From CAVSPO01 sp963730005 (GTDB taxonomy: Bacteria > Actinomycetota > Actinomycetes > Propionibacteriales > Propionibacteriaceae): a stretch of DNA of 64,000 nt. The DNA lies in NCBI GenBank assembly GCA_963730005.1, contig CAVSPO010000002.1, positions 1-64,000 of the forward strand, given 5' to 3'. How positions within the stretch are numbered: the stretch's first letter is position 1; every line of letters begins with the position of its first letter. Position numbers and translations under genes: made by a program. Below, piece by piece: positions 16,470-25,018 of this stretch. A model generated the notes under the pieces. It made no database searches. It had not been told where the DNA came from and was given only the letters and a program-made list of their open reading frames with translations.

Positions 16470-17990
16470 ATGAACGACTTCACTGCCAAGATCCCCACCA
16501 CTCCGGAATCGGGCCAGATGCCGGGGAACACATCCGCTGACACCAGCGGCTCACGGACGGTCAACGGCGCCCCCAACGCCAGCGACCGCAACAGCCTCTC
16601 GGTCGGCCCGAACGGCCCGCTGGTGCTGCACGACGTGCACCTGATCGACACGCTCGCCCACTTCAACCGCTCAGAAGTTCCGCAGCGCCGCCCGCACGCC
16701 AAAGGCTCCGGCGCCTTCGGCGTCTTCGAAACCACCGAGGATGTCACCCGGTACACCAAGGCAGCCCTCTTCCAGCCCGGGGTGAAGACCGAGATGCTGG
16801 CCCGCTTCTCCACCGTCGCAGGCGAGACCGGCTCGCCGGACACCTGGCGCGATGTCCGCGGTTTCGCGCTGAAGTTCTACACCACCGAGGGCAACTACGA
16901 CATGGTGGGCAACAACACCCCCGTGTTCTTCGTTCGTGACCCGATGAAGTTCCCGCACTTCATCCGCAGCCAGAAACGGCTGCCCGACTCCGGCCTGCGC
17001 GACAACCACATGCAGTGGGACTTCTGGACGCTCTCCCCCGAGTCCGCCCACCAGGTGACCTACCTGATGGGTGAACGTGGCCTGCCGAAGAGCTACCGCC
17101 ACATGAACGGCTACTCGTCGCACACCTACATGTGGGTGAACGCAGCCGGGGAGCGGTTCTGGGTCAAGTACCACTTCCACACGCAGCAGGGCGTGCACAA
17201 CCTCACCAACGAACAGGCCCAGCTGCTGGCGGGCAAGGACGCCGACGCGCACCGTCGTGACCTGTTCAACGCCATCAAGGCCGGCGACTTCCCGAGCTGG
17301 CGCATGTCGGTACAGGTGATGCCGTACGCGGACGCCAACGACTACCACATCAACCCGTTCGACCTAACGAAGGTCTGGCCGCACGCCGACTACCCGTTGA
17401 TCCCGGTGGGCACCATGACCCTGAACAAGAACCCGGACAACTACTTCGCCCAGATCGAGCAGGCGGCTTTCGCGCCGTCCAACCTGGTTCCCGGCATCGG
17501 CTTTAGCCCCGACAAGATGCTGCTCGGCCGGGTGTTCGCCTACAACGACGCCGCCAGGGCGCGGATCGGCACCAACTACGACCAGTTGCCGGTGAACAGG
17601 CCGCGCGTGGACGCCCACAACCGGTACGCGTTCGACGGCCACATGGCGTTCGACCACTCCGGAGACGCCCCGGTCTACGCCCCCAACAGCATGGGCCGGC
17701 CGTTCGCTGACGAGCAGGGCCGGGCCGAGGACGGCTGGGAGGCGGACGGCGAGCTGGTGCGTTCCGCTTACACGCTGCGTCCCGACGACGGCGACTTCAA
17801 CCAGCCGGGCGATCTGGTGCGCAACGTCTGGAACGACAAGCAGCGTGAGGACTTCTGCCAGACGGTGGCCGGCGGCGTGCTGGACGGGGTCACCGGCGAG
17901 GTTCGCGAGCGCGTGTTCTGGTACATCGGCCAGATCGACGAGCAGTGCGGCGCTCGCGTCCGCCAGCTTGTCGAGCAGGGCGACCAGTGA
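16470..17990 (+). CDS. katA: monofunctional haem catalase
   Basis: Breaks hydrogen peroxide down to water and oxygen. It has 506 residues, with ATG at 16470 after GAGGAGA. Catalytic H76 lies in RRPHAKGSGAFG, N148 or N149 in DMVGNNTPVFFVRD, and haem ligand Y358 in RVFAYND. The length is that of a small-subunit, clade-3-type catalase. It is transcribed away from a Fur-family regulator that probably controls it. A strong stem-loop follows its stop codon. Confidence 0.97.
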   Translation: MNDFTAKIPTTPESGQMPGNTSADTSGSRTVNGAPNASDRNSLSVGPNGPLVLHDVHLIDTLAHFNRSEVPQRRPHAKGSGAFGVFETTEDVTRYTKAALFQPGVKTEMLARFSTVAGETGSPDTWRDVRGFALKFYTTEGNYDMVGNNTPVFFVRDPMKFPHFIRSQKRLPDSGLRDNHMQWDFWTLSPESAHQVTYLMGERGLPKSYRHMNGYSSHTYMWVNAAGERFWVKYHFHTQQGVHNLTNEQAQLLAGKDADAHRRDLFNAIKAGDFPSWRMSVQVMPYADANDYHINPFDLTKVWPHADYPLIPVGTMTLNKNPDNYFAQIEQAAFAPSNLVPGIGFSPDKMLLGRVFAYNDAARARIGTNYDQLPVNRPRVDAHNRYAFDGHMAFDHSGDAPVYAPNSMGRPFADEQGRAEDGWEADGELVRSAYTLRPDDGDFNQPGDLVRNVWNDKQREDFCQTVAGGVLDGVTGEVRERVFWYIGQIDEQCGARVRQLVEQGDQ

Positions 17991-18024
17991 CCATCGGCTC
18001 AGTGACACGCTGAACCGGTAGCAG

Positions 18025-18068
18025 AACGCGGTGGGCCGGATGGGAACAACCTCCCGGCCCACCGCGTT
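18025..18068 (+). terminator. perfect 15-bp stem-loop after katA
   Basis: AACGCGGTGGGCCGG at 18025-18039 pairs exactly with 18054-18068, leaving a 14-base loop. It begins 34 bases after the katA stop and ends in TT. It is a likely transcription terminator in this GC-rich context. Confidence 0.75.
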
Positions 18069-18338
18069 GGCGCGCGCCCCCAACGCCCTCGGCGACCGGC
18101 GAGCCCGAAGGCAGATCGTGGTGGGGCCACACTCAGGCCGTTTCAGACGATAGAATCTCTTGTCGTGGCCCAGTCGTGGGCCCCCACAAAGCTGGAACAC
18201 CCCAGCCAGTACGGCGGATGACAGACCGTTCACTGCGGTCGGGCCTGTTGCCCGCCAGACCAGGCGCCCAACAGTAATGGCTCGCCGCCGGACGTGACCC
18301 TACTCACCAGGTGGCCCATCCCGACAGGAAGGCCAATC
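18069..18338 (+). other. long leader-like region before the RidA gene
   Basis: About 270 gene-free bases. A -10-like TAGAAT at 18151-18156 is followed by about 180 bases rich in short inverted repeats (for example GTGGGCCCCCAC-like pairing around 18176-18187 and GGCGCC/GGCC clusters from 18220). This could be a structured 5' leader for the RidA gene, but I recognise no known riboswitch or RNA family in it. Confidence 0.35.
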
Positions 18339-18737
18339 GTGTCCGAAGACGTACTGCAGAGCCCCCCCGAACTGGAAATCCTGTCGGCTGCTCCGATCGG
18401 CAAGGCGGGGGTCCGCATCACCAGCACTCTCTACGTGTTCGGGATGGTGGCCCTGGCACCCGACGGCTCCGTAGTCGGCGAGGGGGACATCGAAGCCCAG
18501 GTGCAACAGGCCCTGGAGAACATGGAAGTCGTGCTTGCCGCCAGCGGGGCGCAGCTGAGGGACGTGGTGGCGACCACCCTGTTCCTGGTGAACGTCGAGG
18601 ACGCCCCCAAGGCCGTCGCCGTACGCGATGCACACTTCACCGGGGCAGTGCCGCCACGTCACACGCTGGTTGGCGTCACCGCCCTCGGCAACCCGCAGTT
18701 CCTGGTCGAGATCAGCGCTTTCGCCGTCCTGCACTAG
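18339..18737 (+). CDS. RidA (YjgF/YER057c/UK114) family protein
   Basis: A 132-residue protein. GTG at 18339 follows AGGAAGG and gives a normal-length RidA; an ATG-like frame start further up (18294) has no ribosome site. Blocks VFGMVALAPDG, VQQALENMEVVLAASGAQLRDVVATTLFL, and RHTLVGVTALGNPQFLVEISAFAVL are typical. RidA proteins hydrolyse reactive enamine/imine intermediates from PLP enzymes. The canonical RidA arginine near the C-terminus is not clear, so it may be one of the Rid2-7 subfamilies. The end of the gene lies in a tandem repeat. Confidence 0.85.
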   Translation: MSEDVLQSPPELEILSAAPIGKAGVRITSTLYVFGMVALAPDGSVVGEGDIEAQVQQALENMEVVLAASGAQLRDVVATTLFLVNVEDAPKAVAVRDAHFTGAVPPRHTLVGVTALGNPQFLVEISAFAVLH

Positions 18738-18775
18738 GAAACGTCCTGCGCTAGAAAACGTCCTGCACTGAGAGA
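18725..18775. repeat. three tandem 17-bp repeats spanning the RidA stop codon
   Basis: Units start at 18725, 18742 and 18759, each beginning CGTCCTGC. The first contains the RidA stop codon (TAG). The copies differ by one to four bases. The array lies between convergent genes and may reflect slipped-strand duplication. Confidence 0.8.
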
Positions 18776-18786
18776 CTGGCGCAGGC

Positions 18787-19038
18787 TCAGAGCCGCCCCC
18801 AGGCGAGCTCGTCCAGCTCGAACACCGTTTCGCAGATCGAGCAACGGCCGCGCCAGCCGAGAGAGAGTCGGCGCAGGTCCAGGATGCGGCAACGATCGCA
18901 GCGCAGGTAGACATGCCCGCACGGCCCTTTGGCCCACCATTTGGCCCGCAACGGCCCTGCGTGCTCGTTGGAGGTGCACTCCGGATCGAAGTCGTCCAGT
19001 TGCCGGTTCCCCAGCAGCGGAATGGTTTCGACGGACAT
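18787..19038 (-). CDS. small zinc-ribbon-like hypothetical protein
   Basis: An 83-residue protein with ATG at 19038 preceded by AGGAGGCC. Two cysteine pairs, C-D-R-C and C-S-I-C, with C-G-H nearby, suggest a zinc ribbon (RCDRCRILDL ... GRCSICETVFELDEL). It has no signal peptide or membrane helix. I do not recognise the family; DNA, RNA or protein binding is all one can suggest. It converges with the RidA gene. Confidence 0.6.
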   Translation of the reverse strand: MSVETIPLLGNRQLDDFDPECTSNEHAGPLRAKWWAKGPCGHVYLRCDRCRILDLRRLSLGWRGRCSICETVFELDELAWGRL

Positions 19039-19165
19039 GGCGGCCTCCTGTTCCGCGACTACTACGTCCATTGTCCGTCACGACCACAAGGGCTCACCCG
19101 GCACCGGCTCGCCGTGGCGCCGCCGAGAGCGAACAGGCCTCCTGTTCGTGCCAGGTCACGACACC

Positions 19166-19228
19166 AACTTGTGCCTATTCGGTCGGGAACCGCCTATATG
19201 GGCCATCCCGACCGAATACGCACAAGTT
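19166..19228. repeat. 23-bp near-perfect inverted repeat
   Basis: The left arm 19166-19188 (AACTTGTGC, then TATTCGGTCGGGA) pairs with 19206-19228 with a single mismatch, leaving a 17-base loop. It sits in a 225-base gene-free gap behind the AEC transporter gene. No T-run follows in either direction, so it is not a classical terminator. It could be a small palindromic mobile element or a structured RNA 3' end. Confidence 0.75.
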
Positions 19229-19263
19229 AGGTTCTTGCCGGCCCCGTAGTCGGGCAATCAGGG

Positions 19264-20160
19264 TCAGACCGGCGTGACCAGTGCGATCACGATCGCGATC
19301 GTCACGATGCTGGACAGGGTGCTGAGCACCACCGCGGAAGCGGCCATCTCGGGGTCGGACCCGTACTCCCGGGCGAGCATGAACACGTTGACTGCAGTCG
19401 GCATCGCCCAGCACAACACCAGCGAGGCGGTCGTCAGCGCGGGCAGCTGCAGGACGACGGCCACGCCCCAGGCCACCAGCGGCATCACGATGACGCGCAG
19501 CAGGACCGCCAGCGCTGTCGGCGGGCTGGGCTTGAGCGTCGTCGAATGCGCCATCTGGACGCCGAGAGCGACCAACACCATGGGCACGGCCGCACCGGCC
19601 AGCATGGCGGCACCCCGGGTGACGCCGACGGGCAGCGCGATGTCGAGGAGCCGGATCAGGGGGGCGGCCACCAGAGCCCAGGACACCGGCAGCTTGAGCA
19701 CCGTCAGCATGGCCTGCCCCAGACTTTCCTTGGCCCCCAGCAGGGCAGGACCCACCGTGAAGACGACCACCACCGAAACCAGGAACAGCACGATGGCCTG
19801 GTCGAAGCCTGCCTGTCCCAGGGCCAGCAACGCGATGGGCAACCCGAAGTTGCCGTTGTTTCCCAGGATGACGCAGCCCACCACGCCACGTCGGGTGGCG
19901 GACGGAGAGCGCGGGGTCGCCAACCAGGCCAGCGCCGCCCCGATCGCGGTGACGATCAGGTAGCCGCCGGCCAGCCCGGCGACCTCGGAGACCGAGATGG
20001 GCGTGTTGAGCAGGCTGTCGAACACCAGCAGCGGCGTCAAGCCGTAGAGATTGATCTTGCCGATGGTGTCTGCATCCAGCGGGAACGCCTTGGCCAGCGC
20101 GAAACCGGTGGCCGCGATCAGCACCACCGGCAGGATCACCTCCAGCAGGGCGCTCAGCAT
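19264..20160 (-). CDS. AEC (auxin efflux carrier) family transporter
   Basis: A 298-residue membrane protein. ATG at 20160 (MLSALLEVILPVVLIAATG) starts the first helix; the longer frame has no ribosome site. There are about ten helices in two halves, with LYGLTPLLVFDSLLN in the first and a GNNGNFGLPIALLALG motif, characteristic of the AEC family, near the middle. Members carry small organic acids or amino-acid derivatives; specificity cannot be read. It is divergent from the aldolase-like gene with 127 bases between. Confidence 0.88.
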   Translation of the reverse strand: MLSALLEVILPVVLIAATGFALAKAFPLDADTIGKINLYGLTPLLVFDSLLNTPISVSEVAGLAGGYLIVTAIGAALAWLATPRSPSATRRGVVGCVILGNNGNFGLPIALLALGQAGFDQAIVLFLVSVVVVFTVGPALLGAKESLGQAMLTVLKLPVSWALVAAPLIRLLDIALPVGVTRGAAMLAGAAVPMVLVALGVQMAHSTTLKPSPPTALAVLLRVIVMPLVAWGVAVVLQLPALTTASLVLCWAMPTAVNVFMLAREYGSDPEMAASAVVLSTLSSIVTIAIVIALVTPV

Positions 20161-20287
20161 GGCGATGGTCCGGGGGTTGGCACCGTCCCAGTCTAGGTAG
20201 CTCCGAGCAGCCGTCGGCGCCGGTTCAGAACCGGCACAAGCACTACCCTGATGCGAGGCCGACCCGCGAGCGACAGGATCTGAACCC

Positions 20288-21331
20288 ATGCAGCACTTCG
20301 AATCCGATTACCTGGAAGGGGCTCACCCCCGTCTGTTGGAGAGGCTGGCGGCGGCCAATTTCGAGAAACTGCCGGGCTATGGTGCCGACCATCACTGCCA
20401 GTCCGCCAGGGAACGGCTGCGGGTCGCCTGCAACGCCCCGACGGCCCAGATCACGTTCCTGGTGGGCGGCACCCAGGCGAACTCCACGGTGATCGACGCA
20501 CTGCTGCGCAGCTGGCAGGGGGTCGTCGCGGCTGACACCGGCCACATTGCCACCCACGAGGCCGGGGCCGTGGAGGCATTCGGGCACAAGGTACTGACGC
20601 TGCCGGCGGTGGACGGCAAACTGATGGCCGCGCAGGTGCAGGCGTATCTGGACGCGTTCTGGGATGACGCCAACCACGAGCACATGGTGGAACCGGGGCT
20701 GGTCTACATCAGCCACCCCACCGAGTACGGCACCCTCTACACCCTCGATGAGCTGACCGCACTGCACCGGGTCTGCCAGGCCCGCGGCATCCCGCTGTTC
20801 TGCGACGGCGCCCGGCTCGGCTACGGGCTGGCGGCCCGCGGCACCGACGTGACGCTGCCCGCGTTGGCCGCCGCCACCGACGTCTTCACCATCGGCGGCA
20901 CCAAGGTGGGGGCCCTGTTCGGCGAGGCCGTGGTGTTCACGGACCCCGCGTTGGTCAGCCATTTCACCACCATCACCAAGCGGCACGGTGGCCTGCTGGC
21001 CAAGGGCTGGCTGCTCGGGCTGCAGTTCGACGCGCTGTTCGAGCCGGCGCACGACTCCGACGAGCCGCTCTATCTGGCGATCAGCCGCCACGCCATCGAT
21101 CAGGCGATGCGGCTACGGGAGGCGCTGCTGGCGAAGGGCTACCCACTGTTCATCGACTCCCCCACCAACCAGCAGTTCGTGGTGCTGGACGACGCCAAGC
21201 TGACCGACCTCGCCGAACACGTCACCTTCGGTTTCTGGGAGAAGTTCGACGCCGACCGGACCGTGGTCCGGTTCGCCACCAGCTGGGCCACCCGCACCGA
21301 GGACGTCGACGCCCTGATCGCGCTGCTGTAG
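20288..21331 (+). CDS. PLP-dependent threonine aldolase/beta-eliminating lyase family enzyme
   Basis: A 347-residue cytoplasmic enzyme. The PLP site is visible: D in LFCDGARLGYGLA and the Schiff-base lysine in TIGGTKVGALFGEA. FLVGGTQANSTVIDALL binds the phosphate and GYGADHH lies at the substrate end. This is the low-specificity L-threonine aldolase fold, splitting beta-hydroxy amino acids to glycine and an aldehyde. The precise substrate may differ. RidA, encoded nearby, handles PLP-enzyme by-products in general, but no operon link exists. Confidence 0.88.
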   Translation: MQHFESDYLEGAHPRLLERLAAANFEKLPGYGADHHCQSARERLRVACNAPTAQITFLVGGTQANSTVIDALLRSWQGVVAADTGHIATHEAGAVEAFGHKVLTLPAVDGKLMAAQVQAYLDAFWDDANHEHMVEPGLVYISHPTEYGTLYTLDELTALHRVCQARGIPLFCDGARLGYGLAARGTDVTLPALAAATDVFTIGGTKVGALFGEAVVFTDPALVSHFTTITKRHGGLLAKGWLLGLQFDALFEPAHDSDEPLYLAISRHAIDQAMRLREALLAKGYPLFIDSPTNQQFVVLDDAKLTDLAEHVTFGFWEKFDADRTVVRFATSWATRTEDVDALIALL

Positions 21332-21349
21332 CTCGCCGACGACCGGTCG

Positions 21350-21369
21350 CGGCCGGCGCTCGCCGGCCG
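21350..21369. terminator. GC-rich stem-loop between convergent genes
   Basis: CGGCCGGCG pairs with CGCCGGCCG around a very short loop, 19 bases after the aldolase-like gene and just before the convergent DMT gene ends at 21374. It probably works in both directions. Confidence 0.55.
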
Positions 21370-21373
21370 GGCG

Positions 21374-22285
21374 TCAATCGTCGTCGAGGGTCACGTGGGA
21401 GGCAGTGCTCTCCGGTGGCCTCCGTTCGGGCTTGCCGAGCACGATGGCCGGCACCACCACCAGCGCCGCGCCCAGGATGGCCAGGATGGACAGTCGCTCA
21501 CCGAACAACGCGGCCGCCAGAAAAGCGGCCACCACGGGTTCGGTGCTGGTGATCACACTGGCGCGGGTGGCGGACATTCGTCGCAGACCGATGCTGTGCA
21601 CCAGATAGGCCAACCAGCTGGTCAGCACGCCCAACAGCACCAGGTAAGCCATGGCGGTCGGCGACTTGGGTGCGAAATCGATGAATGGAACCAGCACCAG
21701 GGCACCGACCGGCATCACGATGCAGTACAACGCGGGAGTGGCGTAGCGGACGAAGAACACCTTGCCGTACAGGTAGTAGGTGCTGTAGCTGAGCCCGGAG
21801 AGCAACCCCAGCCCGATCGCCAGGGGCCCGACGTTGACGCCTTGACCGCCGCCGAGGCTGATCAAGGCGACGCCCGCCATCGTGACGGCGACGGCAAACA
21901 GGTTGCGTAGCCGCAGCCTCTCGGCGAGCAGCAACCAGCTCAGCACCACCACGAAGGCCGGCGCGGTGTACTGCATGACGGACGCGAGGCTGGCGCCGCC
22001 GACCTGGACACCTGTCTGGTAGACGGCGTTGAACGCGCCCACACCGATGACCGCGTAACCGATCGTGAAGGCCAGGTCGCGCCCGCGTGGCGGTTTCAGC
22101 CGTTGCACGCCGGCCTGCACGCTGAAGGCCACTCCACCGATGGCCGACCGCCAGAACGCGACCTCCAGGGCCGAGATGCCCTCGCCCTGGGCCAGCTTGC
22201 CGAAGATACCCATGGTGGCCCACAGCACTGCCCCCGCGACGACGAACACTGGCGCAGGGAACCGTTCGATCAATCTCCGGCTCAT
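21374..22285 (-). CDS. EamA/DMT-family transporter
   Basis: A 303-residue membrane protein with about ten helices in two EamA repeats (APVFVVAGAVLWATMGIFGK at the N-terminus, and LAIGLGLLSGLSYSTYYLYG in the second half). A cytoplasmic, proline-rich charged tail ends it. It is presumably an exporter of small metabolites. It is only distantly similar to the other DMT protein of the window (13055-14035), so the two are not a recent duplication. The start is ATG at 22285. Confidence 0.85.
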   Translation of the reverse strand: MSRRLIERFPAPVFVVAGAVLWATMGIFGKLAQGEGISALEVAFWRSAIGGVAFSVQAGVQRLKPPRGRDLAFTIGYAVIGVGAFNAVYQTGVQVGGASLASVMQYTAPAFVVVLSWLLLAERLRLRNLFAVAVTMAGVALISLGGGQGVNVGPLAIGLGLLSGLSYSTYYLYGKVFFVRYATPALYCIVMPVGALVLVPFIDFAPKSPTAMAYLVLLGVLTSWLAYLVHSIGLRRMSATRASVITSTEPVVAAFLAAALFGERLSILAILGAALVVVPAIVLGKPERRPPESTASHVTLDDD

Positions 22286-22422
22286 CGGGGATCAGCCACG
22301 CATCTGGCAAAGCGGTCCGTCGGCCACGGGATCGGTTCGAGAATGGGCACGCTTTGCATCCTAGGGGTCGGTGCGCCGGGAGCATCTTTGCGTCCCCCTG
22401 GCTTGGGACAACGGGCTGGTCA

Positions 22423-22480
22423 GCGCGGAATACTGCGGCGCCGAATGGCCTCGGCGCGGAATACCGTGGCGCCGAATAGC
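22423..22480. repeat. two copies of a 27-bp direct repeat, 31-bp period
   Basis: 22423-22449 and 22454-22480 both read GCGCGGAATAC, then GGCGCCGAAT, with only three differences. They lie in the 250-base region upstream of the alpha/beta hydrolase gene, ending 55 bases before its start, and each contains a GGCGCC palindrome. They are possible tandem binding sites for a regulator of one of the divergent genes. Confidence 0.75.
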
Positions 22481-22535
22481 ATTGTGGAGTCAGGAACGGT
22501 GAACGGCCCCGTCCATCCGCGAGCAGAGGCGATTC

Positions 22536-23363
22536 ATGACAGCGAACAGCACCCCCGAAATCGGCCAGCGCGTCCAGCTCGGCGACGTGACGGTCAACTA
22601 CCACGACATCGGCCAGGGCGACCCGGTGATGCTCATCCATGGGTCCGGCCCCGGCGTCAGCAGCTGGGTGAACTGGGGCAAGGTTGCCCCGATCCTGTCG
22701 CAGAAGTTCCGGCTGATCATGCCCGACATGATCGGCTTCGGTTACACCGAGGCCCCCGAGTCCAGGTTCAACCTGGACGCCTGGGTGGGCGAGGTGATCG
22801 ACCTGGCCGACCACCTCGGCATCGAGAAGTTCAAACTGATCGGCAACAGCTTCGGCGGCTCGCTGGCGTTGCACGTCGCCAAGCGCCACCCCGACCGGGT
22901 CAGCCGCGCCGTCCTGATGGGGCCCGGCGTGCGGCGACCGATCAGCGAGGGGCTGGACGCGGTGTGGGGCTATGAGCCGTCGGTTGAGAGCATGACCCAT
23001 CTGGTCAAGAACGTCTTCGTCGCAGACCCGGCCTCGGTGGCCGATGAGCTGGGCGAGATGCGTTACCGGGCCTCCATCCGTCCGACCGTGCAGGAGCGCT
23101 ACTCGGCACTGTTCCCGGCGCCGCGGCAACGCTGGCTGGACGCACTTGGCATGTCGGACGAAGAGCTGGCCACCATCGAGACCCCGATCCTGATCATCCA
23201 GGGCCGCCAAGACAAGGTGCTGCCCAAGGAAGGTGCCATCGAGCTGGAGAGCAAGCTGCCGCGGGCCAACCTGCTGATCGTCGACCACGCCGGGCACTGG
23301 GTGCAGATCGAGCAGACCAGCGCGTTCTGCGAGGCGGCCACGTTCTTCCTCTCCGCCGACTAG
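22536..23363 (+). CDS. alpha/beta hydrolase, meta-cleavage-product hydrolase type
   Basis: A 275-residue hydrolase. It has an oxyanion segment LIHGSGPGVSSWVNW, nucleophile serine in IGNSFGGSLAL, acid D in IIQGRQDKVLP, and H in DHAGHWVQIE. HGSGPGVSSW is characteristic of C-C bond hydrolases of aromatic degradation (DmpD/TodF/XylF-like). No dioxygenase or other catabolic gene lies beside it, so the natural substrate is open. The tandem repeat upstream may be its operator. Confidence 0.85.
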   Translation: MTANSTPEIGQRVQLGDVTVNYHDIGQGDPVMLIHGSGPGVSSWVNWGKVAPILSQKFRLIMPDMIGFGYTEAPESRFNLDAWVGEVIDLADHLGIEKFKLIGNSFGGSLALHVAKRHPDRVSRAVLMGPGVRRPISEGLDAVWGYEPSVESMTHLVKNVFVADPASVADELGEMRYRASIRPTVQERYSALFPAPRQRWLDALGMSDEELATIETPILIIQGRQDKVLPKEGAIELESKLPRANLLIVDHAGHWVQIEQTSAFCEAATFFLSAD

Positions 23364-23463
23364 CCGTCGTCACGGAAGCTTCACAGACTCCACCCGTTGC
23401 GCTTCACACCCGACTGGCTGAATTGAGACATCCGCCAGTACGGCGCAACGAATGGAGACCATC

Positions 23464-24222
23464 ATGAAGAGCACCAGCACCATCCCCACCCACCGCCGCC
23501 TGTCCACCATGGCTGTCGGCGCCGCTGCTGCCCTGATCATGGGCGGCTTCGGGCTGAGCGCTGCGCACGCCGAGACAACGCCCGCTGCACCGGTGACGGC
23601 GTCGGCAAACCAGACGGCTTCGGCGACGCTGGCCGAGAACCTGGCCTTCAGCCGCGAAGAGGAACGCCTCGCCCGCGACCTCTACCAGCTGTTCGCAGAC
23701 ACCTACGACCAGGCTCGTCCCTTCAGCAACATCGTGAAGTCCGAGCAGCGTCACTTCGACGCGGTCGGCACCCTGCTCAAGACCTACGGTCTGGACGACC
23801 CGTCCGAGGGCCGCGCGCCCGGCAGCTACGCCGAGCCGGAGCTGCAGAAGCTGTACGACGAATGGAAGGCCCAAGGCTTGACGTCGCAGGCCGAGGCGCT
23901 CAAGGTCGGCATCGACCTTGAGACTCGCGACATCGCCGACCTGAGGGCCCAGATCGCCGAGACCACCGAGGCGGACGCCAAGAGGGTTTTCGGCAACCTG
24001 TTGAACGGCTCGGAGAACCACCTGAAGGCGTTCACCAACGCCTCCGAGGGCAGGCAGGGTGGCTCCGGTGGCGGCTCGGGCAACGGCCAGCAGAACGGCC
24101 AAGGCAACGGTCCTCGCGCTGGTCAGGGCGCTGGCCAGGGAAACCGCCAGGGCGCGGGTCCGGCTGACGGCACCGGCTACGGACCCACCGGCGACCGGCC
24201 GGCCGACTGCCCCAACCAGTGA
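23464..24222 (+). CDS. secreted DUF2202 ferritin-like domain protein
   Basis: A 252-residue exported protein. ATG at 23464 (GGAGACC just upstream) is preferred over the in-frame ATG at 23452. The signal peptide ends AHA-ET near residue 37. DUF2202 follows (AFSREEERLARDLYQLFADTYD, then SEQRHFDAVGTLLKTYGL, then GSENHLKAF), with helical Glu/His pairs suggesting a four-helix ferritin-like bundle that could bind metal. The last ~55 residues are Gly/Gln/Asn-rich and flexible. A strong terminator separates it from the two-component genes. Confidence 0.85.
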   Translation: MKSTSTIPTHRRLSTMAVGAAAALIMGGFGLSAAHAETTPAAPVTASANQTASATLAENLAFSREEERLARDLYQLFADTYDQARPFSNIVKSEQRHFDAVGTLLKTYGLDDPSEGRAPGSYAEPELQKLYDEWKAQGLTSQAEALKVGIDLETRDIADLRAQIAETTEADAKRVFGNLLNGSENHLKAFTNASEGRQGGSGGGSGNGQQNGQGNGPRAGQGAGQGNRQGAGPADGTGYGPTGDRPADCPNQ

Positions 24223-24228
24223 CCGGCT

Positions 24229-24266
24229 GCGATGGGCCCGCCTGAGCTGTCAGGCGGGCCCATCGC
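24229..24266 (+). terminator. perfect 17-bp stem-loop after the DUF2202 gene
   Basis: The arms 24229-24245 and 24250-24266 pair without mismatch around a GCTG loop. The stem starts seven bases after the stop codon. It is a clear transcription terminator isolating the downstream two-component operon. Confidence 0.85.
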
Positions 24267-24310
24267 ACGCCTGCGTCCCTCTAAGCTGGCCACAGAGCAA
24301 GGAGTAGCCG

Positions 24311-25018
24311 TTGAAACGCCGCATTCTGATCGTCGATGACGAGCCGCAGATCCGGACCATTCTGCGGGGCTACTTCGTCGCCGACGGCTTCGACGTCGTC
24401 GAAGCCGGCAGTGGCGCCGAGGCGCTGCAACTGGCCGGTGAGGGCGTCGACCTGGTGCTTCTTGACGTCGGGCTGCCCGACATCGACGGCCTGCAGGTGC
24501 TGACCACCCTGCGCCAGAGCTCTGACGTCTACGTCATCCTGGTCACCGCGCGCGCTGAGGAGGTCGACAAGCTGGTCGGGCTGAGCGTCGGGGCGGACGA
24601 TTACATCACCAAGCCGTTCAGCCCCCGCGAGGTGGTGGCCCGGGTGCGGACCATCCTGCGCCGGCCGCGCAACGACGACCAGGCGCCCGCGTCCGAGGGG
24701 GTCCTCGCGTTCGACGGTCTGGTGATCGACGAGCCGCGCCGCACGCTGACCGTTGAGGGGCGCGAGGTGACGCTGACCAGTCTGGAGTTCGACCTGTTGG
24801 TGGCCCTGGCCCAGTCACCGGGCCGGGTGTTCAGCCGCACCCAGCTGCTGGAGAAGGTCTGGGGCTACGACTTCTACGGCGACGAGAGAGTGGTCGACGT
24901 GCACATCCGCAACATGCGCAAGATGCTGGGCGACGATGCCAGCAACCCGCACGTGATCGGCACCGTCCGTGGTGTCGGCTACCGGCTGCTGCTGGAGCCC
25001 AGGAAGGGTTCGCGATGA
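24311..25018 (+). CDS. OmpR/PhoB-family response regulator
   Basis: A 235-residue regulator with TTG start at 24311. The receiver domain has acidic D9-D10, phosphoacceptor D52 in LLDVGLPD, T79 and K101 in ITKPFSP. A winged-helix domain from about 135 (LTSLEFDLLVALAQSPGRVFSR, HIRNMRKMLG, GVGYRLL) binds DNA. It overlaps the histidine kinase gene by four bases (ATGA), so the pair is translationally coupled. Neighbouring DUF2202 is a possible target, but no binding site is evident. Confidence 0.95.
   Translation: MKRRILIVDDEPQIRTILRGYFVADGFDVVEAGSGAEALQLAGEGVDLVLLDVGLPDIDGLQVLTTLRQSSDVYVILVTARAEEVDKLVGLSVGADDYITKPFSPREVVARVRTILRRPRNDDQAPASEGVLAFDGLVIDEPRRTLTVEGREVTLTSLEFDLLVALAQSPGRVFSRTQLLEKVWGYDFYGDERVVDVHIRNMRKMLGDDASNPHVIGTVRGVGYRLLLEPRKGSR

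Noticed and set aside
21498..23297. A 599-codon minus-strand frame across the DMT and hydrolase genes
   Set aside because: It lies in the wrong frame for the DMT gene and is antisense to the hydrolase.
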